Assembly: GCF_009389585.1 (NCBI RefSeq)
Contig: NZ_VIYG01000001.1
Coordinates: 62,001-126,000, forward strand
Source: Oceanobacillus sp. CFH 90083
GTDB taxonomy: Bacteria > Bacillota > Bacilli > Bacillales > Amphibacillaceae
Length of the DNA stretch: 64,000 nucleotides
Direction of reading: 5' to 3'
The position numbers were made by a program, and so were the translations under genes. This document shows, in pieces, positions 46,672 through 55,588 of the stretch. A model generated the notes under the pieces. It did not search any database. It was not told where the DNA came from and saw only the letters and a list, made by a program, of their open reading frames with translations. How positions within the stretch are numbered: position 1 is the stretch's first letter; every line of letters begins with the position of its first letter.

Positions 46672-46824
46672 TGGTTATCCTCCCTCAATAATGTACCTTA
46701 CGGGTAAAAACGCCATATCGTGATGCAACAGCTGTATCAACATGGTTACTTCCCTCATCGTCAAGAACAGCGCATCAAAAAAACTGTACGAAGTTTCCCT
46801 TTATTTTTCTATAGTGTAGTACGT

Positions 46825-46855
46825 AAAAACCTCCGCATGTTTAACGGAGGTTTTT
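46825..46855 (-). terminator. Terminator of ndk
   Basis: AAAAACCTCCG (46825-46835) pairs with CGGAGGTTTTT (46845-46855). Confidence 0.88.
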
Positions 46856-46869
46856 ACAACGCTTTTACT

Positions 46870-47316
46870 TTAATAAACCCAAGCTTCATTCTGTTTATTG
46901 TAAGAATTAAATTCATTTTCATCAAAAAACAGACTGATTTCTCTTGAAGCGCTTTCCAGAGAATCTGAGCCGTGTATGATATTCTTTCCAACATTAATAC
47001 CATAATCTCCGCGGATTGTGCCTGGAAGCGCTTCAGATGGATTGGTTTTTCCCATCATTGTGCGGGCGGAAGCAACAACATTTTCACCTTCCCATACCAT
47101 CGCAAATACAGGACTGGAAGTAATAAAATCTACCAGTTCACCGAAGAACGGGCGCTCCTTATGTTCTGCGTAATGCTGCTCAGCCAAATCAGCGGATACG
47201 GTCATTAGTTTAGCGCCGACTAATTTAAATCCTTTTTGTTCAAAGCGCGCAACAATATCTCCAATTAAATTACGCTGTACACCATCTGGTTTAATCATTA
47301 AAAAAGTTCTTTCCAT
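46870..47316 (-). CDS. ndk: Nucleoside diphosphate kinase
   Basis: A 148-residue enzyme that balances NTP pools. It has [25 protein letters not shown] and the catalytic His in [15 protein letters not shown] at 47316 has AGGGTG upstream. It lies 250 bases after hepT, with a repeat element between. Confidence 0.96.
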   Translation of the reverse strand: MERTFLMIKPDGVQRNLIGDIVARFEQKGFKLVGAKLMTVSADLAEQHYAEHKERPFFGELVDFITSSPVFAMVWEGENVVASARTMMGKTNPSEALPGTIRGDYGINVGKNIIHGSDSLESASREISLFFDENEFNSYNKQNEAWVY

Positions 47317-47350
47317 TTCAATCACCCTATCCATATGTAGTTATAATAAA

Positions 47351-47506
47351 ATAAGAGTTCAAAAGTTCGATAAAAAGGACCAAGAAGTTCTAGGTAGCGC
47401 AGTTTTGAGTAACGGAACGTATGCTTTTAAATACGTGAGTACCGCAAAAGCAAGCTAACAACGAAATTCGCAGCGTCATTTTTATTGGACATTTTGAGCA
47501 TCCTTG
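47351..47506. repeat. MITE-like element, copy 1
   Basis: About 156 bases with near-inverted ends: TTCAAAAGTTCGATAAAAAGGA at the left, and ATTGGACATTTTGAGCATCC at the right (reverse complement GGATGCTCAAAATGTCCAAT). No coding capacity is seen. It matches the ends of the element at 59306. Confidence 0.65.
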
Positions 47507-47565
47507 AAAATTGTAACCTCTAAAATAGTAACAAATTATCAGTCAAATAACAATATTTTATTTGC

Positions 47566-48537
47566 TCAGGAACGCCTTTTCCCTATAAATGCGGCAATAT
47601 CCTGCAGGCTTTTCTTCGCTCGCGATGCTTCCAGCCCATCTAAAGATTTCAATGCTTTTTGTAAATAAAGATTACTGACTGCGTAGCTTCTTTGGATGGA
47701 ATCTGTATTTTTCAGGCAGGCAATTAGCTTCTGCATGGATTTTTCATCAATATCCTGATTGCTGTTAATTAATGTTGTGAGTTGATTTCTTAATTCTTTA
47801 TCCTCCATCGCATAAAGGACAGGTAGTGTAATATTGCCTTGTAATAAATCATTTCCTGCCGGCTTACCCAGTTCTTTTGCTGTGGAAGTAAAATCGAGAA
47901 TATCATCAATAATTTGATAAGACATGCCAACATTGTAACCGTAGCGATAGAGTTTATTAGCATCTTGATCACTTAACCCGCCGACAAGCGCACCTAATTT
48001 ACAGCTGCATGCAATCAATAATGCTGTTTTCCGCTTTATCCGGCGAAGGTAGTCACGCAAATTTTGATCCCATTGATATTTAAACTGGATTTGCTCAATT
48101 TCCCCAATGGATACTTCAACAAGTGTTTTCGATAATAATGTATGTATTCTTGGATCAGCTATTTTCGTTATTTCTTCCAAAGCTCTTGCAAGAATGAAGT
48201 CTCCTGTATACATCGCAATTCGATTTCCATATTGAGAAGCAGTCGTCGGCTTGCCGCGGCGGAGCTCTGCTTCATCAATGACATCATCATGAACAAGGGT
48301 TGCCATGTGAATGAGTTCTAACGTCACAGCAACTTTTTGTATCTTCTCAAAATCATAATTTCCTAATTGGCATGAAAGCAAAACAAAAACAGGACGAATA
48401 CGTTTCCCTCCTGCTTTCAATAATGCTGTAGAAGCGTCTCGAAGTACGGGATGTTCAGCTTGAATACTCTTTTGTAATGTTTTTTCAATAGTGTCCATAT
48501 CTTTCGTTAAAAACCCATAAATCTTTGGTAGTCTCAT
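47566..48537 (-). CDS. hepT: Heptaprenyl diphosphate synthase component II
   Basis: A 323-residue trans-prenyltransferase. The two Asp-rich motifs are DDVIDEAELRRG (first) and IIDDILDF (second). With HepS it makes the C35 tail of menaquinone-7. ATG at 48537 has AAGGTG upstream. It follows menG by 38 bases, as in the B. subtilis gerC locus. Confidence 0.95.
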   Translation of the reverse strand: MRLPKIYGFLTKDMDTIEKTLQKSIQAEHPVLRDASTALLKAGGKRIRPVFVLLSCQLGNYDFEKIQKVAVTLELIHMATLVHDDVIDEAELRRGKPTTASQYGNRIAMYTGDFILARALEEITKIADPRIHTLLSKTLVEVSIGEIEQIQFKYQWDQNLRDYLRRIKRKTALLIACSCKLGALVGGLSDQDANKLYRYGYNVGMSYQIIDDILDFTSTAKELGKPAGNDLLQGNITLPVLYAMEDKELRNQLTTLINSNQDIDEKSMQKLIACLKNTDSIQRSYAVSNLYLQKALKSLDGLEASRAKKSLQDIAAFIGKRRS

Positions 48538-48575
48538 GTACGTCACCTTATTTTACTAGTAAATTCATTCTTTAT

Positions 48576-49283
48576 TTAAGATTTATGCCCCATATGCATC
48601 GCAGCACCACCGCCGGCATACATTTTGACATCGACATGCTTAAAGCCTGCATCAAAGAACATTTGCTTTAATTGGTCTTTGCCTGGAAAGTCTTTCGCAG
48701 ATTCCTGCAGCCAGGAATATTCCTGATAGCTCTTTGCGAACACTTTTCCAAATAATGGCATGATGAATCTGAAATAGAAATAATATAGTTGCCTCCAGCC
48801 GATCAATGTAGGCTGCGAAGTTTCCAGACAAACAACCATACCACCCGGTTTGACAACACGGTACATTTCTCTTAAAACGGTCATATAATCAGGGACATTC
48901 CGTAAGCCAAATCCAATGGTTACGTAATCAAATTGATTATCATCAAAAGGAAGTTCCATCGCATTGCCATGTATCCATTCGATGCTATCCAGCTGCTCCT
49001 GTTTTCCTTTTTCCTGAGCGATAGACAGCATATTTTCACTGAAATCCAGCCCAACTACCTTCCCGTCAGAACCGACTGCCTTCGCTAAGGAAATGGACCA
49101 ATCTCCAGTACCGCAGCATACGTCCAATGCGCTGTCACCGGGTGATACATGCATTCGTTTCATGACATCTTTACGCCATAATGTATGCTGTTTAAACGAA
49201 ATTACAGAATTCATCGAGTCGTAGTTTTCATATATTTTTTCAAATACATGATGGACACGTTCTTCTTTTGATGAAAAACTCAT
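48576..49283 (-). CDS. menG: Demethylmenaquinone methyltransferase MenG
   Basis: A 235-residue SAM methyltransferase for the last menaquinone step. The SAM motif is [30 protein letters not shown] is the UbiE/MenG block. It sits between hepS and hepT. Another symbol is ubiE or menH. Confidence 0.95.
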   Translation of the reverse strand: MSFSSKEERVHHVFEKIYENYDSMNSVISFKQHTLWRKDVMKRMHVSPGDSALDVCCGTGDWSISLAKAVGSDGKVVGLDFSENMLSIAQEKGKQEQLDSIEWIHGNAMELPFDDNQFDYVTIGFGLRNVPDYMTVLREMYRVVKPGGMVVCLETSQPTLIGWRQLYYFYFRFIMPLFGKVFAKSYQEYSWLQESAKDFPGKDQLKQMFFDAGFKHVDVKMYAGGGAAMHMGHKS

Positions 49284-49301
49284 AATACATTACACTTCCT
49301 T

Positions 49302-50069
49302 TTAAAGTCTTGATGTTCTCCGTTCATTTGTTTCCTGAGAATAGATAAATTGCTCTATAAACATACTTGAAGCGGGCAGCTGGGAAATAGCACGGTATAC
49401 TGCTTTTTCATAATCCCTGATTAATTTCTCATCAATTAGCGGTATAGAAGCTGCTTTATTATTACGTGCTTCCCATTCTGTACGCAGCAAAGAATAGCCA
49501 TAAATTGCTTCTTCTGTATCTAAACGCCGATACATCAGCCAATTTTGGATGATGGGCTCTAGATTTGGTTCATGTAAATATTTTGCAACATGTACCAATA
49601 AGGATGCATTCAATTTCATTTTTAGATTTAGCCATGTTTCCAGTGGTAATTGATCTTCATAGTATAAAGTCACTTTTAATTCATTTATTTCACGAATGGC
49701 ATTGGCAAGTATCTGAATAAACTGGATTTCACCTGCTTCTGCAAGCAATAAATAATACAATCCGCTGTAATAGTCTCCCGAAAGAACCTGAAGCTGTTTT
49801 TCAATCATTTCACTTTCTGTATCAGCATTTTGTTTAATGGGGACAAAATCATGTGTATCCAAGGCAATTTGAACAAGCATTGTTGAAATAATATACTTTT
49901 CACGCTGCAAAGGACTTAATGATTTATGTTGTTCAACGAGAAAGAGTAATAAATTCCACTTTTCTTCATCGATAACTGGATAAGATAAATGCTTATGAAT
50001 GTATGAATCATGCAATTTATTTTCCAGTATTTTTCTATAACCTTTATCTGTTGTCATAAATGTAGTCAA
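49302..50069 (-). CDS. hepS: Heptaprenyl diphosphate synthase component I
   Basis: A 255-residue helical, non-catalytic partner of HepT. It is diverged but in place and has SYPVIDEEKWNLLLFLVEQH and YIISTMLVQIALDTHD, typical of HepS. The start is uncertain: TTG at 50069 has AGGTG at 8 bases; ATG at 50057 is an alternative. Confidence 0.88.
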   Translation of the reverse strand: MTTFMTTDKGYRKILENKLHDSYIHKHLSYPVIDEEKWNLLLFLVEQHKSLSPLQREKYIISTMLVQIALDTHDFVPIKQNADTESEMIEKQLQVLSGDYYSGLYYLLLAEAGEIQFIQILANAIREINELKVTLYYEDQLPLETWLNLKMKLNASLLVHVAKYLHEPNLEPIIQNWLMYRRLDTEEAIYGYSLLRTEWEARNNKAASIPLIDEKLIRDYEKAVYRAISQLPASSMFIEQFIYSQETNERRTSRL

Positions 50070-50109
50070 CACTATCACCTGAATCCTTTCAGCCTTTCCA
50101 TTGCTCTAG

Positions 50110-50609
50110 ATATTATAGCACATTTTAAACGTTATAAAAACGAAAGAACTCATTCTAGTACAGGTTTGTTCGAAAAAATTAAAACGTCCCTATCTTCAGA
50201 GGGGGCAATATCATCAGAACTCAAGAATAGTATGCTTTATAAGTGCGGTTATTTCAAGAATTTTTGTGCCTAAGGAATAAAGTGAAACTTCAATACAGCT
50301 GGGACCGAAGCACAAAGGTTTTTATTGAGGCGAGCAGACGCAGTACTATCGAAAAGAGCTGCCCTGACCCCAACCAGCTGTACTGTGATAAAATACGTCT
50401 GGAGAGGTTGTTCAAAAAGCCAAACAAAAATGACGTGGCGGGACAAGGAAATAACGGCTGACTTTTTGATTGTTTTAACCTACACCTCTAAGGGCGGAGC
50501 CTGTTTTTGGGGGATAAAGAAAGTATACAGTATTCGTATAAATTTTTCTTATTCAGAAAAAATAACCACAGCAGTTCCAAACACTAAATAAGGAGCTGAC
50601 AGGAGCTCC
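50110..50609. other. 500-base gap with repeat remnants
   Basis: Reading frames here lack ribosome sites and family resemblance. A GTTCAAAAAGCC-type repeat end is at 50404. The stretch 50300-50400 is richer in GC than its surroundings; the words CCAGCTGTACTGTGATAAAAT resemble CCAGTTACACTGCGATAATAT near 55246. Confidence 0.5.
50404..50480. repeat. Short GTTCAAAAAGT-type element
   Basis: GAGGTTGTTCAAAAAGCCAA opens and GACTTTTTGATTG closes it. It matches the terminal motifs of the larger copies with decay. Confidence 0.5.
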
Positions 50610-50846
50610 CTACGCTTCTGATGCTCCATTTTCTATTTCACCATGACTTGTTTGAATAAGTGCTTTACCTCGTATCTTAATAGCAGAGGTATGCTCTGTG
50701 AATTGAGCAATCATAATTTCGCCTTGATCCAGCTTTTCAGAATGGTGGAACTTCGTATTGCTTCCACGAGTCAAACCAATAACATGCACACCGTCTTCGA
50801 GAGCTTTAATAACGAAATAATCTGCTTTTGTATTTTGATCATCCAT
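50610..50846 (-). CDS. mtrB: Trp RNA-binding attenuation protein TRAP (MtrB)
   Basis: A 78-residue protein; eleven copies form a ring that binds Trp and (G/U)AG repeats. [15 protein letters not shown] and [13 protein letters not shown] keep the RNA-binding Lys-Arg pairs of B. subtilis TRAP. GAGGGG precedes ATG. In B. subtilis folE (mtrA) lies before it; here hbs does. The trp operon is not in this window, so its target lies elsewhere or is other genes. Confidence 0.93.
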   Translation of the reverse strand: MDDQNTKADYFVIKALEDGVHVIGLTRGSNTKFHHSEKLDQGEIMIAQFTEHTSAIKIRGKALIQTSHGEIENGASEA

Positions 50847-50940
50847 ACTTTGCCCCTCCTCGTATGTAAATTTCCTTTTGATATGAGTCTATTTTACATA
50901 ACATATTTTCCGTAAAGAATCACACGGATTATTCATATGA

Positions 50941-50985
50941 AAAAAAGGAAAGGGACACGTTCATAAACGTGCCCCTCCCTTTTGT
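50941..50985 (-). terminator. Terminator of hbs
   Basis: A stem with core CACGTT (50957-50962) and AACGTG (50967-50972), extended by AAAGG/CCTTT arms, lies between hbs and mtrB. Confidence 0.8.
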
Positions 50986-51008
50986 GCACTCTCTGGATAT
51001 GTAAAATA

Positions 51009-51281
51009 TTATTTTACACTATCCTTAAGAGCTTTACCTGGTTTGAAAGCAGGAACTTTGCTTGCAGGAATCTCGATTTCTTCTCCTGTTTGTGGATTAC
51101 GTCCTTTACGTGCAGAACGCTCACGAACTTCAAAGTTACCAAAACCGATTAGTTGTACTTTTTCACCATTTTTCAGTGAATCCATGACTGCATCAAATAC
51201 TGCATCCACAGCTTTTGTTGCGTCCTTTTTAGAAAGTTCACTTTTTTCAGCCACAGCATTTACTAAATCTGTTTTATTCAT
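51009..51281 (-). CDS. hbs: DNA-binding protein HU
   Basis: A 90-residue nucleoid protein, essential in B. subtilis. It shows [31 protein letters not shown] and the beta-arm [18 protein letters not shown] at 51281 has GGGAGG upstream. The upstream in-frame GTG at 51290 is unlikely. Two promoters are seen upstream (51353-51416). Confidence 0.97.
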   Translation of the reverse strand: MNKTDLVNAVAEKSELSKKDATKAVDAVFDAVMDSLKNGEKVQLIGFGNFEVRERSARKGRNPQTGEEIEIPASKVPAFKPGKALKDSVK

Positions 51282-51352
51282 GACATTCACCTCCTCCCAG
51301 GATGTTCATTAGACAAATAGGCTAGTTAATTGCCTATCCCATGGTCTGTTTC

Positions 51353-51382
51353 ATTATAGTCACCCTAAATATGTGATGACAA
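51353..51382 (-). promoter_or_regulatory. Proximal hbs promoter
   Basis: On the minus strand TTGTCA (51377-51382), 18 bases, TATAAT (51353-51358). Confidence 0.7.
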
Positions 51383-51387
51383 GGCTT

Positions 51388-51416
51388 ATAATAAACGAGT
51401 TTTAAATAAAATTCAA
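51388..51416 (-). promoter_or_regulatory. Distal hbs promoter
   Basis: On the minus strand TTGAAT (51411-51416), 17 bases, TATTAT (51388-51393). B. subtilis hbs is also driven by two promoters. Confidence 0.6.
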
Positions 51417-51623
51417 CAAAAACCATCGATTTTTCTAGAATTTATTGAGATTTTACATAAATTTTCCTTTTTCTTAAGAGAAACAGGCTAAACTCTTATG
51501 CAACAAGCATTGTCACCTTTCCATAAATCTATACGGTATTTATAAGATTTTTTTGCCGTTCTTGGAAAAAATTTTTTAGAAAAACCAAGAAAATCACTTG
51601 GTCTTTAAAATACTGATGTTCTT

Positions 51624-51753
51624 GCCGAGGAGATGTCCGCTACGGGAAGTCGCTTTCCGCGGGCAACGCTCAGCCTCCTCGAAAGAAGACCGCTTTCTGC
51701 GGGGTCTTCACCTGTTGCTTTTCCCGCAGGAGTCGACTTCCCTCCGCTCCCAT
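51624..51753. repeat. GC-rich dyad repeat
   Basis: About 130 bases, GC-rich amid AT-rich flanks. GAAGACC (51685-51691) and GGTCTTC (51703-51709) form an inner stem; GGGAAGTCG (51645-51653) and CGACTTCCC (51734-51742) form an outer stem. It resembles, from memory, a repeat found many times in Bacillaceae chromosomes. No ORF with a start site is present. Confidence 0.65.
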
Positions 51754-51864
51754 CTTTGAAGAAATATGTTTCATTTGCTTTCTTTCAAAGAAAAGAAGCT
51801 GATTCTAGTGTATTTCTGGAGCGGCTATCCTCAGCATTTTTCATATACTTTCTTATTCTTTAAA

Positions 51865-51950
51865 GAAAACTTGGTTGTCACCAAGCTTTTAGGTGACAGA
51901 CTTAGTTGGGATTGCGATTACTCATCCTATCAAAAACGTTGCACTTATAC
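51865..51950. repeat. Dispersed hairpin/core repeat, copy B
   Basis: It matches copy A at 14601-14690 in the same order: AAAACTTGGTTGTCACCAA, hairpin, then GCGATTACTCATCCTA and CGTTGCACTT. Confidence 0.65.
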
Positions 51951-51997
51951 TTTTTTCCTTAGATTCTTTATGGTTTTTTATATAGACAAAAAATAAA

Positions 51998-52015
51998 CAG
52001 CTATAAATTTAGCTG
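51998..52015 (-). terminator. Terminator of spoIVA
   Basis: On the minus strand CAGCTA pairs with TAGCTG, followed by TTTATTTTTTG. Confidence 0.6.
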
Positions 52016-52024
52016 CTTATCTAG

Positions 52025-52050
52025 GGTATTTTCTTTTTGAGCATCCTCTT
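52025..52050. repeat. Right-end motif of the GTTCAAAAAGT repeat
   Basis: CTTTTTGAGCATCCTCTTTTA matches the right end of the element at 59306 (CTTTTTGAACATCCTCTTA). It may close the element that contains copy B, giving about 185 bases. Confidence 0.5.
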
Positions 52051-53529
52051 TTATAAAATAATAGCAATTAAGCCGCCGGAACCTTCGTTAATAATTCTTT
52101 CCAGTGTATCTTTCAATTTATATCTTGCATTTTCCGGCATCAAAGAGATTTTAGCCTGTATGCCTTCTCTGACGATAGAACTGAGCGACCTGCCAAAAAT
52201 ATCAGATTCCCAAATAGATAATGGATCTTCTTCAAAGTCCTGCATGAGATAGCGGACCAGTTCTTCACTTTGCTTCTCTGTTCCAATAATTGGAGAGAAT
52301 TCAGATTCTACCTCAACCCGAATCATATGAATAGATGGTGCGACTGCTTTTAACCGGACGCCGAACCTGGAACCCTGACGAATGATTTCCGGCTCATCCA
52401 GCTGCATGTCTTCCAGAGTAGGTGCAGCAATGCCATAACCGGTTTGTTTTACCATTTGCAATGCTCCTGCTACTTGATCGTATTCCCGTTTTGCATAAGC
52501 AAAGTCTTGCATCAGTTCTAATAGATGATCTTTGCCGCGAATTTCTTCTCCAACGATTTCCTTTAAAACATGGTCATATAATTGATCCGGGGCATGTAAA
52601 TCAATTTCAGCGATCCCTTCCCCCATTTCCATACCGGCCAGATTAGCTCTCTCAATATAGTCATAATCCTTGAAATAACCAACGATATGATCGACATCAC
52701 GCAAGCGTTTGATATCCTTGACCGTATCTTGAATAGCTTCCTGATAATTTTGACGAAGCCAGTGATTTTCTTTTAAAACCATGACCCAGCTAGGCAGATT
52801 CACATTTACTTCAAGCACCGGAAATTCAAACAAGGCTTCCCGTAATACACTATACACATCATGTTCTGTCATAGTTTCCACGCTCATTGCCAGCACTGGA
52901 ATATCATGCTCCTCCATCAGCTCTTCACGAAGCAGAGAAGTCTTCTGGCTGTGTGGTTCTGTTGAGTTGATCACCATAATAAATGGTTTGCCAACCTCTT
53001 TTAATTCTTCAATAACTCTAGTTTCTGCTTCAATGTAGTCTTCTCTGTCTATTTCTCCAATGGTGCCGTCTGTTGTCACCACAACACCAATTGTGGAATG
53101 CTCCTGAATCACTTTACGGGTTCCAATTTCTGCTGCATCATGAAATGGGATAGGATCCTCATACCATGGCGTATGAATCATACGCGGGCCATTTTCATCC
53201 TCAAACCCTTTTGCACCTTCCACAGCATATCCAACACAATCAACAAGGCGGACATTCACATCTAAACCATCTTCTACATTTACTTGAACAGCTTGATTCG
53301 GAACAAACTTTGGCTCTGTCGTCATAATTGTTTTTCCTGCTGCACTTTGCGGTAATTCATCATGCGCTCTTGCTCTTTCACTTTCACTTTCGATATTAGG
53401 AAGTACAACTAACTCCATGAATTTCTTAATAAAGGTGGACTTTCCCGTACGGACTGCTCCGACGATTCCAAGATATATGTCGCCATTGGTACGTTTCGAT
53501 ATATCCTTAAAAATATCTGTTTTTTCCAA
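52051..53529 (-). CDS. spoIVA: Stage IV sporulation protein A (SpoIVA)
   Basis: A 492-residue ATPase that polymerises at the forespore surface and forms the base of the coat. The N-terminal Walker A is GAVRTGKST; VDCVGYAVEGAKGFEDENGPRM is a typical block. The length equals B. subtilis SpoIVA when the TTG at 53529 is used, with GGGAGGGG 5-6 bases upstream. An ATG-based frame from 53568 would lack a ribosome site. A sigma-E-like promoter lies at 53590. Confidence 0.96.
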   Translation of the reverse strand: MEKTDIFKDISKRTNGDIYLGIVGAVRTGKSTFIKKFMELVVLPNIESESERARAHDELPQSAAGKTIMTTEPKFVPNQAVQVNVEDGLDVNVRLVDCVGYAVEGAKGFEDENGPRMIHTPWYEDPIPFHDAAEIGTRKVIQEHSTIGVVVTTDGTIGEIDREDYIEAETRVIEELKEVGKPFIMVINSTEPHSQKTSLLREELMEEHDIPVLAMSVETMTEHDVYSVLREALFEFPVLEVNVNLPSWVMVLKENHWLRQNYQEAIQDTVKDIKRLRDVDHIVGYFKDYDYIERANLAGMEMGEGIAEIDLHAPDQLYDHVLKEIVGEEIRGKDHLLELMQDFAYAKREYDQVAGALQMVKQTGYGIAAPTLEDMQLDEPEIIRQGSRFGVRLKAVAPSIHMIRVEVESEFSPIIGTEKQSEELVRYLMQDFEEDPLSIWESDIFGRSLSSIVREGIQAKISLMPENARYKLKDTLERIINEGSGGLIAIIL

Positions 53530-53885
53530 AAGATCCCCTCCCGATCTCCGTACTTTGATATACATCACCCGTAATAGTTGGACACTAACAGTCTATGACG
53601 TTGTCCTATTGGATTATGACTCGTTTCACATATTTTTATCAGACGTCATATCTGGCTTTAAAAGGTCCTCTAAGCAAGTTACAAATGAAAGATGGCATTT
53701 TATAAAACAAACTTTATATCTCATGTATATGCGTCATGAATCTATTTATTCTGTTTTGTTTTTTAGATAGAACAAAAAACACCCGTTTAATCTATAAATA
53801 ATTATCCAAAACCAGACCATTTTATAAATTCCCGGTGTATGAAAGAGGTTCAGACAAAAAATCCTATTGACTATGCTTGACGCTA
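53530..53885. other. Intergenic between yphF and spoIVA, 356 bases
   Basis: It holds the spoIVA promoter region and otherwise AT-rich DNA. No gene is seen; a plus-strand frame at 53417-53770 is a shadow. Confidence 0.5.
53590..53620 (-). promoter_or_regulatory. Candidate sigma-E promoter of spoIVA
   Basis: On the minus strand GTCATAAT (53613-53620), 15 bases, CATAGACT (53590-53597). Compare the sigma-E pattern ATA-rich -35 and CATACAAT -10. SpoIVA is sigma-E controlled in B. subtilis. Confidence 0.55.
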
Positions 53886-53924
53886 AAAAAGCCACACAGT
53901 TTATTATTAAAACTGCATGGCTTT
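53886..53924 (-). terminator. Terminator of yphE-yphF
   Basis: AAAAGCCACACAGTTT pairs with AAACTGCATGGCTTTT with one mismatched step; T-run follows on the minus strand. Confidence 0.85.
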
Positions 53925-53929
53925 TCTAT

Positions 53930-54649
53930 TTACTCCTCTTTCATAAACACCGCTTGTCCATCTTTCACTGTATATGGCAGTGAATACGCAGGAACAAACG
54001 GCGAATTATCCACCAGAAGATAACGGATATCCTCGCCCTCTTCATAGCTGTGATCGTCTTCTTCCAATGCTTGGTTTAAATCATAAGAATAATCGATATA
54101 CAACCTTCCGTCTAAATCCATAACAATCGGCAAATCAGCTTGTGAAAAAGGACTTTTCACTGTCGGCGCTTCATTTAATCCAAGCTTTTCATAATCTACT
54201 GTATATACCTGATCTGTAATTTGCTGTCCGTAGGCTGGATATGTATGCTCCTGTCTATAAGCATCTAGCCGTACATTTACACTCCGTAATTGCTCGGTAG
54301 TTTGTAAGTCAATAAGCCGGACTAAAAGATCATCTTCTGGATCGACAATCGTATATTGATATATCCCTCCCTGCTCAAAAGCATTTCCAGGTATTTCTGA
54401 AAGATAGCCGTTCTCCTGCATCACTCTGAAATCAATTAAATATTTTTCAAAGATATGCGTATCGCTATCTTTTGTCTGTATCGGCACTAAACCGCCCTCT
54501 TCTTCCCTGTAGGTTTCAACTGCCTGCTGAACAACAGCTAACTGCTCTTCATTCGGAATCTGATTTTCTGTCCGTTCGCTTTGAGGATACATGCAGCCGC
54601 CTAAGAGCAAGAGAATAAAGGGTATCGTCATTAAATATGTATATTTCAT
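53930..54649 (-). CDS. yphF: YphF-like lipoprotein
   Basis: A 239-residue protein with a signal peptide and lipobox (ILLLLGGC, about residues 11-18). The mature part has no known domain; its blocks QEHTYPAYGQQI and DLPIVMDLDGRLYIDYSYDL are similar to B. subtilis YphF as remembered. GGGAG is 7 bases before ATG at 54649; ATG at 54652 is possible. It overlaps no gene but follows yphE by 16 bases. Confidence 0.8.
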   Translation of the reverse strand: MKYTYLMTIPFILLLLGGCMYPQSERTENQIPNEEQLAVVQQAVETYREEEGGLVPIQTKDSDTHIFEKYLIDFRVMQENGYLSEIPGNAFEQGGIYQYTIVDPEDDLLVRLIDLQTTEQLRSVNVRLDAYRQEHTYPAYGQQITDQVYTVDYEKLGLNEAPTVKSPFSQADLPIVMDLDGRLYIDYSYDLNQALEEDDHSYEEGEDIRYLLVDNSPFVPAYSLPYTVKDGQAVFMKEE

Positions 54650-54665
54650 CATGAAACTCCCTTCT

Positions 54666-54863
54666 CTACCTTGTTGGCCCGCTAAAGGTAACATATAAAA
54701 TAATTAAAGCTCCGCTGACAAGACTTATATAAGCTAAAAATGTAATAATACCACTAAACCAGCCTTGCAGCTTTGTTCTGCTCCAAACAATTAACCCAGT
54801 TGCTAAGATTAATAAAAACATCCCTACAAAGGATATGTACATCATTAACATAGATACTGACAA
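54666..54863 (-). CDS. yphE: YphE-like membrane protein (DUF2768)
   Basis: A 65-residue protein with two membrane helices (MMYISFVGMFLLILATGLIVW and IITFLAYISLVSGALIILYV). A TTG start at 54863 has ATAGGAGTG 8 bases upstream. Similar small proteins lie here in Bacillus. Function unknown. Confidence 0.75.
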   Translation of the reverse strand: MSVSMLMMYISFVGMFLLILATGLIVWSRTKLQGWFSGIITFLAYISLVSGALIILYVTFSGPTR

Positions 54864-54887
54864 AGCGCTCACTCCTATTTCAATCAA

Positions 54888-55265
54888 AATAACATTTCAC
54901 CAGATGCTATTATAACATAACTCATTAGCTGTGTACGCTTAGATAACTGACGAAAGATTGAACAATTTAAACGCTTAGGCAGAGCTGTTCTTCCGTAAAT
55001 AGAACCTTTCTCATGAGTATGCAAAAACCTATGGCAAAGGGGGTATCTTTACCATAGGCTGACTAAATAAAATCCTCAGCAACTCTATTCCTTGAATGCT
55101 GGTGCGATTTATCTTATGCATTATCTTAAACATCTGTATACTCAACTGCCTATAAAATAAAACTTTATTCCGCCTGCTGTCTCAGGCGGTCCGGAGCTGC
55201 GGTTACCCGAGAAGGGGTATCGCAGCTCCTTTGTGACCTGAAGCCAGTTACACTGCGATAATATA
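54888..55265. other. Structured intergenic region, three hairpins
   Basis: No ORF. Stems: CCTATGG (55028-55034) with CCATAGG (55052-55058) plus inner AAAG/CTTT; CCGCCTG (55170-55176) with CAGGCGG (55183-55189); GGAGCTGCG (55193-55201) with CGCAGCTCC (55221-55229), the last with an inner TACCC/GGGTA. The latter two lie downstream of the spoVIF-like gene on the minus strand, followed by AATAAAGTTTTATTTT, and may terminate it. Confidence 0.6.
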
Positions 55266-55270
55266 ATATC

Positions 55271-55531
55271 CTATTTCTTAAAAAGGTTATTTAACGAATG
55301 GATATCTCCGGGCATTTTATTTTTGACAATGGATTGTACAATTTTATCTTCTTTTTCCTTTGAAAGGGGTTTGTTCGCCATTTGTGAAAGCTGTCTGACA
55401 AGATTACGGACTGTTCTCTCATCTGAAAAATCTGCATGCTTAACCGAATCAGCTACTTTATAGACTTCCTCCGGGCGAATGTTTGTATTCTTTTGTATTT
55501 TATCAAACATACCTTTTTGAAAATTATTCAC
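55271..55531 (-). CDS. spoVIF: Stage VI sporulation protein F-like
   Basis: An 86-residue protein. The stretch IRPEEVYKVADSVKHADFSDERTVRNLVRQLSQMAN, then KEKEDKIVQSI, matches SpoVIF (YjcC-type). In B. subtilis that protein is needed for spore coat assembly through GerE. The start is GTG at 55531 with AAGGAGG 7 bases before. It lies just after gpsA, unlike in B. subtilis. Confidence 0.82.
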   Translation of the reverse strand: MNNFQKGMFDKIQKNTNIRPEEVYKVADSVKHADFSDERTVRNLVRQLSQMANKPLSKEKEDKIVQSIVKNKMPGDIHSLNNLFKK

Positions 55532-55588
55532 ATGATTTCCTCCTTGCAATTCATTCGTGACAGTATATGCAAGAAGTAAAATTATGTG

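Noticed and set aside
46720-46947. 75-codon plus frame by ndk
   Set aside because: Overlaps the ndk terminator and gene on the other strand; no ribosome site.
50010-50591. Three overlapping plus-strand frames
   Set aside because: Composition and lack of ribosome sites suggest chance; the region has repeat ends.
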